Shown: in pieces, positions 32,875 through 40,478 of the stretch
Position numbering within the stretch: the stretch's first letter is position 1
How the letters are laid out: every line of letters begins with the position of its first letter
DNA from: Thioalkalivibrio sp.
Lineage (GTDB): Bacteria; Pseudomonadota; Gammaproteobacteria; SpSt-1174
Assembly (NCBI GenBank): GCA_011046015.1
Contig: DSBO01000164.1
Location: 1-40,478 of the forward strand
DNA length: 40,478 nt
Reading direction: 5' to 3'
Notes under the pieces: model-generated
What the model was told of the DNA's origin: nothing
Databases searched by the model: none
The model's input: the letters and a program-made list of their open reading frames with translations, nothing else
Made by a program: the position numbers and the translations under genes

Positions 32875-33949
32875 CTTGCCCGTGCCGCGCCAGCGCCCAG
32901 TGCACATGCTCGCGCACCAGTGCCGAGGGGTCGGCGGCGCGTGATCTGAGCGCGCTGACAACGGCCTCGCTGGTCGGGGCATTGCCCAGGGCCACGGCGA
33001 TGTTGCGCAGCCAGCGTTCGTGGCCGATGCGCCGGATCGCCGAGCCTTCCATGCGTGCGAGGAATTCCGCCTCGTTCCAGGCAAACAAGTCGCAGAGGCT
33101 GGCCGCGTCCAGGCCGTGGCGGGCGGCGAAGTCGGCGAGTTCGGTGGGTTGGGAGAAACGGTTCCAGGGGCAGACCAGCTGGCAGTCGTCGCAGCCATAG
33201 ATGCGGTTGCCGATCAGTGGGCGGAATTCCTCGGGGATCGGGCCCTGCAGCTCAATGGTGTGGTAGGAGATGCAGCGCCGCGCGTCGAGTTGATACGGGC
33301 CGACGATGGCCCGGGTCGGGCAGGCCTCGATGCAGGCGGTGCAGGTGCCGCAGTGCGCCTCGCCCGGTGCGTCAACCGGCAGGGGCAGGTCGGTATAGAG
33401 CTCGCCGAGGAAGTACCAGGAGCCGGCCTCCCGGCTCAGCAGGTTGGTGTGCTTGCCGATCCAGCCCAGTCCCGCCTTCTCGGCCAGGGCCTTTTCCAGC
33501 ACCGGCGCGCTGTCCACGAAGGCGCGGTAGCCGAAGGGGCCGGTCGCTGCCTTGATGCGGTCGGCCAGGCGTTGCAGGCGGTTGCGCATCAACTTGTGGT
33601 AGTCACGCCCCAGCGCGTAGCGCGAGATGTAGGCACGGTTGCCGTCGTCCAGCACCGATTCGGCCGGCGCCGCACCGGGCGGGCGGTAGTCCATGCGCAC
33701 GGAGATCACGCGGACCGTGCCGGGCACCAGCTCGGCCGGCCGGCTGCGACGCGTGCCGTGACGCGCCATGTACTCCATCTCGCCGTGCCAGCCGCGATCC
33801 AGCCAGTCGAGCAGGCGCGCCTCGTGTTCGGCGAGATCCGTGTCGGCGATGCCCGCCGCGCTGAAGCCGAGCTCAACGGCCCAGCGCCGGATGTCGGCGG
33901 CGAGTGCGGCGGGGTCGAGGTGGGGACGGGTCACGGTATCGGCGGTCAT
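32831..33949 (-). CDS. queG: Epoxyqueuosine reductase QueG
   Basis: QueG is the cobalamin-dependent iron-sulfur enzyme that makes the last step of queuosine in tRNA. It has 372 residues from ATG 33949. The N-terminal reductase domain includes RDYHKLMRNRLQRLADR and FVDSAPVLEKALAEKAGLGWIGKHTN, with Asp146. Two [4Fe-4S] sets follow: C200, C203, C206, C210 and C253, C256, C260 with C226. A HEAT-like tail ends REHVHWALARHG. The last 14 or so residues after that are coded by the heptad repeat, so the usual C-terminus has probably been replaced or extended. It is divergent from nnr. Confidence 0.97.
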   Translation of the reverse strand: MTADTVTRPHLDPAALAADIRRWAVELGFSAAGIADTDLAEHEARLLDWLDRGWHGEMEYMARHGTRRSRPAELVPGTVRVISVRMDYRPPGAAPAESVLDDGNRAYISRYALGRDYHKLMRNRLQRLADRIKAATGPFGYRAFVDSAPVLEKALAEKAGLGWIGKHTNLLSREAGSWYFLGELYTDLPLPVDAPGEAHCGTCTACIEACPTRAIVGPYQLDARRCISYHTIELQGPIPEEFRPLIGNRIYGCDDCQLVCPWNRFSQPTELADFAARHGLDAASLCDLFAWNEAEFLARMEGSAIRRIGHERWLRNIAVALGNAPTSEAVVSALRSRAADPSALVREHVHWALARHGQDVAGHKSQVTRPSK

Positions 33950-34021
33950 CACGGGCTGCAGGTCTGGTAAAGTGTAACGTCTTATGGCTGCCCACTTCAT
34001 TGCCGCGTGCCGGATCAGCGC

Positions 34022-35523
<1,502 letters not shown>

Positions 35524-35527
<4 letters not shown>

Positions 35528-35997
35528 ACGACGTAGCGAGCACCCGAATGTACCGGGTCGAGTCCGCCGAGGCCATGGAGGCGCTGGGGGCGCAGCTGGC
35601 GAGCGCCGCACGCGCGCCGCTGGTGGTGTTCCTCGAGGGTGAGCTGGGTGCCGGCAAGACCACCCTGGTGCGCGGCTGGCTGCGCGAGCTGGGGCACGCG
35701 GGGGCGGTGAAGAGCCCCACCTACACCCTGGTCGAGCCCTACGAACTGCCGGGCGGAAATGTCTATCATTTTGATCTGTATCGACTTTCCGATGCCGAAG
35801 AGCTGGAGTACATGGGCATCCGCGAGTACCTCGCGGGCGATGCCGTGGCGTTGATCGAGTGGCCGGAACGGGGGCGGGGCGTGTTGCCGGGCGCCGACCT
35901 GGTCGTGGCCATCGCCTATCGCGCGGAGGGGCGCGATGTCCGTCTGGGCGCCCTGACGCCAGCCGGGCAGGCCATGCTGGGGCGGCTCCTACCCTAG
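35524..35997 (+). CDS. tsaE: tRNA N6-adenosine threonylcarbamoyltransferase ATPase subunit TsaE
   Basis: TsaE is the ATPase that works with TsaB and TsaD in making t6A37 of tRNA. It has 157 residues. The P-loop GELGAGKTT is at 39-47, SPTYTLVEPY follows, then VYHFDLYRL and LIEWPERG, all signatures. ATG 35524 overlaps the nnr stop. It precedes amiB, as in E. coli. Confidence 0.97.
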
Positions 35998-36001
35998 GAT
36001 A

Positions 36002-36077
36002 TTTCGAGAAAGTTCGCCTATCTATATAAAATCATTGGATTTTGGGCTTGCTTTTCTGATTTGATTGCCTACACAAT
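36002..36077 (+). promoter_or_regulatory. AT-rich promoter region before amiB
   Basis: The 120-nt tsaE-amiB gap is sharply AT-rich. TTTCGA (36002-36007), 17 nt, then TATAAA (36025-36030) is one candidate; TTGCTT (36048-36053), 18 nt, then CACAAT (36072-36077) is a second. I cannot choose between them. The ribosome-binding site GGGGAGG is at 36103-36109. Confidence 0.4.
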
Positions 36078-36117
36078 ACTCACGGGCACCAGAATTTCGC
36101 CCGGGGAGGCTGTGACA

Positions 36118-37479
36118 GTGGGTATATCGAGGCACAATGCGCATCGCCGCTTGTTCCTGCGGCGTCTGATCGCCATGTCGGCCGGGGCGTCGGCCGCCCT
36201 GACGGCGCCGCGCCTGTTCGCCAGCGAGCCCGTGGTCGTCAGCGGCGTGCGCTTCTCGTCCCAGAATGGCGCGACCCGCGTGGTCTTCGACCTCAGCGGC
36301 GCCAGCGACCACAGCATCTTTTCCCTGCACGGTCCCGAGCGCGTGGTGCTCGATCTCAAGAACGCCCGGGTCCGTGACGCCCTCGACCTCTTTGCCCTGC
36401 CCAATTCCGTGGTCCGGCAGATCCGCCATGCCCCGCGCAATACCACCGACCTGCGCGTGGTGCTGGATCTGAAATCCGCCGTCAAACCACGTAGCTTCCT
36501 GCTCAAGCCCGACCCGGGTAGCGGTGCCGGGTATCGCCTGGTCGTCGATCTGGAGACCGGCTCGGGCGCGCAGCAGCCCGTGCTGACCGCCAACGGTGCC
36601 GATACCTCGGCCCTGCGTGATGTCATCGTGGCCATCGACGCCGGGCACGGCGGGCGCGACCCGGGCGCGGTGGGCAAGCTGGGCACCCGCGAGAAGGACG
36701 TGGTGCTGGCCGTTGCGCGCAAGCTCGAGGCCCTGCTGAAGAAAGAGAAGGGCATCAAGCCCGTGCTGATCCGCAGCGGCGACGAGTACCTCGCCCTGCG
36801 CGAGCGGATTCGCCGGGCGCGCGTGGCCAAGGCCGACCTGTTCGTCTCCATCCACGCCGATGCCTCGCCGGACTCCCGCGTACACGGCTCCTCCGTGTAC
36901 GTGCTCTCGCAGAACGGGGCGACCAGCGAGGCGGCCCGCTGGCTGGCCGAGCGTGAGAACTCGGCCGACCTGATCGGCGGCGTGAGCCTGGACGACAAGG
37001 ACGAGTTGCTCGCCTCGGTGCTGCTGGATCTCTCGCAGTCGGCCACCATCGAGGCCAGCATGGATCTCGCCGGTGACATGCTGGCCGAGCTCGATTCCGT
37101 GGGCCAGATCCGTCGCCGGCGCATCGAGCAGGCCGGCTTTGCCGTGCTCAAATCGCCGGATATCCCCTCGGTGCTGGTGGAGACCGCGTTCATCAGCAAC
37201 CCGACCGAAGAGAAGCGTCTGCGTACGCCCGCCCACCAGCAAAAGCTGGCCGAGGCGCTGCGCAACGGGGTGGTGCGTTACTTCCGCGGCCACGCACCGC
37301 CCGGCACCTGGCTCGCCCAGGCCCGTGACAACCGCTACGTGATCCGCAACGGCGACACCCTGTCGCACATCGCGGACCGCTTCCGGGTGAGCATCAACGA
37401 CCTGCGTAGCGTCAACGGCCTGCGCAACGACCGCCTACAGGTCGGCCAGGTGCTGATGATCCCCTCCAGCGATACCTGA
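36118..37479 (+). CDS. amiB: N-acetylmuramoyl-L-alanine amidase AmiB, Tat-type signal
   Basis: This periplasmic amidase cuts septal peptidoglycan for daughter-cell separation. It has 453 residues from GTG 36118, 8 nt after GGGGAGG; GTG 36112 is too close to it. The signal has a twin arginine, RRLFLRR (10-16), then a mild hydrophobic stretch ending RLFAS, so export by Tat is likely. An AMIN domain (about 37-150) is followed by Amidase_3 with zinc ligands in AIDAGHGGRDPGAVG, an Asn/Glu pair, SIHADA and VLVETAFISN, and a C-terminal LysM (about 411-453, YVIRNGDTLSHIADRF). It sits where E. coli has amiB, next to mutL. Confidence 0.95.
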   Translation: MGISRHNAHRRLFLRRLIAMSAGASAALTAPRLFASEPVVVSGVRFSSQNGATRVVFDLSGASDHSIFSLHGPERVVLDLKNARVRDALDLFALPNSVVRQIRHAPRNTTDLRVVLDLKSAVKPRSFLLKPDPGSGAGYRLVVDLETGSGAQQPVLTANGADTSALRDVIVAIDAGHGGRDPGAVGKLGTREKDVVLAVARKLEALLKKEKGIKPVLIRSGDEYLALRERIRRARVAKADLFVSIHADASPDSRVHGSSVYVLSQNGATSEAARWLAERENSADLIGGVSLDDKDELLASVLLDLSQSATIEASMDLAGDMLAELDSVGQIRRRRIEQAGFAVLKSPDIPSVLVETAFISNPTEEKRLRTPAHQQKLAEALRNGVVRYFRGHAPPGTWLAQARDNRYVIRNGDTLSHIADRFRVSINDLRSVNGLRNDRLQVGQVLMIPSSDT

Positions 37480-37488
37480 TTGCGCGTG

Positions 37489-37520
37489 CCGCGCCGCGCC
37501 ATCGGGCGGCGCGGTGCTTT
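37489..37520 (+). terminator. Hairpin after amiB
   Basis: CCGCGCCGC (37489-37497) pairs with GCGGCGCGG (37506-37514) over 9 bp with an 8-nt loop, followed by TGCTTT. It is a moderate intrinsic terminator or attenuator before mutL. Confidence 0.5.
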
Positions 37521-37552
37521 ATGCCGGCGGCGTGAGTCTATATTCTTCACGC

Positions 37553-39345
37553 ATGCCGATTCGACAGCTCCCCCCGCAACTCATCAACCAGATCGCCGCC
37601 GGCGAGGTGGTCGAGCGCCCGGCCTCCGTGTCAAGGAACTGCTCGAGAACAGCCTGGACGCCGGTGCCACGCGCATCGTCATCGACGTGGACCAGGGCGG
37701 CGTCAAGCGCATCCGCGTCCGCGACGATGGCGTCGGCATCCCCCGTGAGGAGCTGTCTCTCGCGCTCAGCCGCCACGCCACCAGCAAGATCGGCAGCCTC
37801 GACGACCTGGAGCGGGTACGCAGTCTCGGCTTTCGCGGCGAGGCGCTGCCGAGCATCGCGTCGGTCTCGCGCCTGACGCTCACCTCGCGCACGGCGGATG
37901 CGGCCAGCGGCTATCGGCTGGCCAGCGACGGGGCCGAGGTCTTCGGCGAGCCCGAGCCCGCCGCTCACCCGCAGGGCACCACCATCGAGGTGGCGGATCT
38001 CTTCTTCAATGTGCCCGCGCGGCGCAAGTTCCTGCGCAAGGAGGCCACCGAGTACGGGCACCTGGAGCAGGTGGTCAGGCGCATCGCGCTCAGCCGTTTC
38101 GACATCGGCATCGAGCTCAGGCACAACGGCCGTTCCGCGTTCGCGCTGCGTCCGGCCCCGACGCGCGAGCAGCAGGAGCGGCGTATCGGCGAGGTCTGCG
38201 GCCCGGTCTTCATCGAGAACGCGGTGCACGTCGATTACGTCTCCGGCGACCTGCGCATCCGCGGCTGGATGGGACTGCCCACCTTCTCGCGCAGCCAGGC
38301 GGACCTGCAGTACTTCTACGTCAACGGCCGCATGGCGCGTGACAAGGTCATCACCCACGCGATACGCCAGGCCTACCAGGACGTGCTCTATCACGGCCGC
38401 CAGCCGGCGTTCGTGCTGTTCTTCGAGCTGGACCCGGCGCTGGTGGACGTCAATGCCCATCCGACCAAGCACGAGGTGCGTTTCCGCGAGCAGCGCCTGG
38501 TACACGATTTCCTCTACCGCACCCTGCATCAGGCCCTGGCCGACATCCGTCCGGCGGCGGGGGAGGAGCCGGGCTACCCGGCGCTCGGGTTCGATCCGGC
38601 CGCGGCCGGCGAAGGCGGGGGTGCCGTGCCGGCGGCCCCGTCGGCGTGGGCGCCGCCGCGCCAGGGCGTCATGCCGATGGCGGCGATGGAGCAGGTGGCG
38701 GCCTACGGGGCCCTGCACCAGGCCGGCGCCGTGCCGTCGCCGGCCGCCGCCGGCGACGAGCTGCCGCCGCTCGGCTACGCCCTGGCCCAGCTGCACGGCA
38801 TCTACGTGCTGGCACAGAACGCTCATGGCCTGGTGCTGGTGGACATGCATGCCGCCCACGAGCGCATCACCTACGAACACCTGAAGACCGCCTGGGACAG
38901 CCAGCAGGTCACCTCGCAGCCGCTGCTGGTCCCGCTCACGGTGGCCGTCAGCCGACGCGAGGCCGATGCCGCCGAGGCGCAGACCGAGACCTTCCGTGCC
39001 CTGGGCTTCGAGGTCGGGCGCATGGGTCCGGAATCGCTGGTGATCCGCGCGGTGCCGGCCCTGCTGCGCCATGCTGACGTCGAGGCCCTGCTGCGCGACG
39101 TGCTGGCCGACCTCCTGGAGCACGGCCAGAGCGCGCGGGTACAGCAGTCCATCAACGAGCTGCTCGGGACCATGGCCTGTCACGGCTCGGTGCGCGCCAA
39201 CCGGCGCCTGACCGTCCCGGAGATGAATGCCCTGCTGCGCGATATGGAGCGCACCGAGCGCAGCGGCCAGTGCAATCACGGGCGGCCCACCTGGGTGCAG
39301 CTCAGCATCGACCAGCTCGACCGCCTGTTCATGCGTGGGCAGTAG
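37553..39345 (+). pseudogene. mutL: DNA mismatch repair protein MutL, frameshifted as read
   Basis: MutL is the mismatch-repair ATPase that links MutS to strand cutting. It begins normally at ATG 37553 (MPIRQLPPQLINQIAAGEVV then ERPASV), but after GTG codon 26 (37628-37630) one base is missing. The family has PASVVKELLENSLDAGA; the sequence reads GTGTCAAGG where GTGGTCAAGG is expected, so the rest continues in another frame up to 39345. With one G restored the product would be 597 residues, normal for MutL. The rest is intact: LSRHATSKI, GFRGEALPSIASVS, FFNVPARRKFL, and a C-terminal endonuclease-like DMHAAHERITYE with ACHGSVRANR and CNHGRPT. A base-call error is as likely as a true lesion. 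miaA follows by 3 nt. Confidence 0.92.
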
Positions 39346-39348
39346 GGC

Positions 39349-40314
39349 ATGGTCGCGACGAGCGGGCAGGGGGCGGAGGTGCCCCCGTGCATCTTCCTCA
39401 TGGGGCCGACCGCCTCGGGCAAGACGGACCTCGCCGTGGCGCTGGTCGAGGCCCTGCCCTGCGAGATCATCAGCGTCGACTCGGCGCTGGTGTACCGCGG
39501 CATGGACATTGGCACGGCCAAGCCCGATGCGGCCACCCTGGCGCGCGCCCCGCATCGCCTCATCGACTTTCTCGATCCGGCCGAGAGTTATTCTGCCGCC
39601 CGCTTTCGCGCCGATGCCCTGCGCGAGATCCGCGACATCCACGCCGCCGGCCGTGTGCCGCTGCTGGTGGGTGGCACCATGCTCTATTTCCGCGCCCTGC
39701 AGTACGGGCTCTCCGAGCTGCCGGCGGCCGACCCGGCGGTGCGTGCCCGCCTCGATGCCTGGGCCGCGCGGGAGGGCTGGGCGGCCCTGCACGCGCGCCT
39801 GGCCGAAGTGGACCCGGTCTCGGCCGCGCGTATCCACCCCAACGACCCGCAGCGCCTGCAGCGCGCGCTGGAGGTCTTCGAGGTCACGGGGCGGCCGCTG
39901 TCGGCCTTTCATGCCCGCGGCCGGGCGGGGGATTTCGACTGCCGCCTGCTCAAGTTCGGTCTGCTGCCGCGCGACCGGGCCCTGCTGCATGCGCGCATTG
40001 CGGCGCGCTTCGAGCAGATGCTGGCGGCGGGGCTAATGGACGAGGTACGCGGCCTGCGCGCGCGCGGTGACCTGGATATCGGCATGCCTTCGATGCGTTC
40101 GGTGGGGTACCGCCAGGTCTGGGAGCATCTCGAGGGGAACTATGATTACGCCACCATGGTCCGAAAGGGCATCGCGGCCACCCGCCAGCTTGCCAAGCGT
40201 CAGCTCACCTGGCTGCGTTCCGAGTGCGACGTCGAGCCGCTGACCATCGAGTCCCTGGATCCACGCGCGGTGATCGACCGGGTAGCCGCCTTCCTCGACG
40301 CCGGAGGAAAATGA
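39349..40314 (+). CDS. miaA: tRNA dimethylallyltransferase MiaA
   Basis: MiaA adds a dimethylallyl group to A37 of tRNAs reading UNN codons. It has 321 residues. P-loop GPTASGKTDLA (19-29), then ISVDSALVYRGMDIGTAKPD, HRLIDFLDPAESYSAARF, VGGTMLYFRAL, HPNDPQRLQRALEV, SMRSVGYRQVW and a C-terminal TRQLAKRQLTWLR are diagnostic. It starts 3 nt after mutL and ends 118 nt before hfq. Its stop overlaps an ATG of a possible 32-codon frame. Confidence 0.98.
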   Translation: MVATSGQGAEVPPCIFLMGPTASGKTDLAVALVEALPCEIISVDSALVYRGMDIGTAKPDAATLARAPHRLIDFLDPAESYSAARFRADALREIRDIHAAGRVPLLVGGTMLYFRALQYGLSELPAADPAVRARLDAWAAREGWAALHARLAEVDPVSAARIHPNDPQRLQRALEVFEVTGRPLSAFHARGRAGDFDCRLLKFGLLPRDRALLHARIAARFEQMLAAGLMDEVRGLRARGDLDIGMPSMRSVGYRQVWEHLEGNYDYATMVRKGIAATRQLAKRQLTWLRSECDVEPLTIESLDPRAVIDRVAAFLDAGGK

Positions 40315-40322
40315 GACCCGTG

Positions 40323-40331
40323 TGCTACAAT
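40323..40331 (+). promoter_or_regulatory. Extended -10 promoter of hfq
   Basis: TG-C-TACAAT (40323-40331) is an extended -10 element about 100 nt before the hfq ATG. A second -10-like TATAAA is at 40405-40410 without a -35. Several promoters upstream of hfq are known in E. coli. Confidence 0.5.
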
Positions 40332-40432
40332 GCGGAAAATAAATCGGTTTTTCTCATGAACTGCAGTAAGCTACGGCCATCGGCCACCATGCGCCCGCTC
40401 ACCTTATAAAACCAAGACAGGAGCCACAGGCA

Positions 40433-40478
40433 ATGTCAAAAGGGCAGACCTTACAAGAACCCTTCCTGAACACGCTGC
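40433..40478 (+). CDS. hfq: RNA chaperone Hfq, partial
   Basis: Only 15 codons are inside the window (MSKGQTLQEPFLNTL), but this is the Hfq N-terminus and its place after miaA is the E. coli order. Hfq is the hexameric Sm-like chaperone that pairs sRNAs with mRNAs. ACAGGAG lies upstream of the ATG. The 3' end is beyond the window edge. Confidence 0.95.
   Translation, partial: MSKGQTLQEPFLNTL

Noticed and set aside
36061..36117. Longer amiB start at TTG 36061
   Set aside because: The ribosome-binding site GGGGAGG at 36103 fits GTG 36118, and the twin-arginine signal should be near the N-terminus.
37519..39990. An 823-codon minus-strand frame opposite mutL and miaA
   Set aside because: Composition is typical of an antisense shadow (His, Arg, Gly, Gln rich) and the plus-strand genes are certain.

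Overview
The window is a GC-rich gammaproteobacterial chromosome segment made almost entirely of housekeeping genes. No tRNA, rRNA, CRISPR array, insertion sequence, prophage gene or transposase was seen. Several blocks keep the gene order known from Escherichia coli and Pseudomonas: ypjD / ffh-rpsP-rimM-trmD-rplS, pcnB-folK-panBCD, and queG <> nnr-tsaE-amiB-mutL-miaA-hfq. The content fits a free-living bacterium of the Chromatiales/Ectothiorhodospiraceae or Pseudomonas-like part of the class; I cannot name the genus from sequence alone.

Layout. 1-5920 (minus strand): a corC-type transporter gene, radA, and a TRAP transporter operon of the rarer type with a TatT lipoprotein (tatT-dctP-dctQ-dctM, the last cut by the window edge). 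6000-11250: ypjD (minus), then a class-II-type cyclic-nucleotide phosphodiesterase, ffh and the S16/L19 ribosomal operon. 11482-16306: less familiar genes, namely a periplasmic helical-repeat protein, an Ogt-type alkyltransferase, a Sel1 protein, a divergent KdtA-like glycosyltransferase candidate (minus) and a small lipoprotein. 16316-18217: a YcgN Fe-cysteine-cluster protein, a renalase-like FAD oxidoreductase and hslR. 18319-23001: pcnB, folK, a deoxynucleoside kinase, panB, panC and panD (RNA tailing, folate, nucleotide salvage, pantothenate). 23002-23546 is the only long non-coding stretch; it ends in a sigma-54-like promoter with two CRP-like dyads, ahead of a small exported Sel1 protein. 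24064-32767: central carbon genes, with ppc and glgA on minus facing away from gnd-zwf-pgi on plus. 32766-32874 holds inverted heptad repeats between convergent pgi and queG. 32831-40478: queG, nnr, tsaE, amiB, mutL, miaA and the start of hfq.

Most notable. (1) mutL as read carries a one-base deletion after codon 26 that breaks ATPase motif I; this is either a real mutator lesion or a base-call error. (2) An inverted heptad-repeat element supplies the last residues of queG. (3) A well-spaced GG-N10-GC sigma-54-type promoter lies behind tandem CRP-like sites. (4) The TRAP operon carries TatT and sits behind radA. (5) A KdtA-like protein lacks the usual N-terminal catalytic motif. I found no convincing wholly new multi-gene system; the uncharacterised genes are listed as such.
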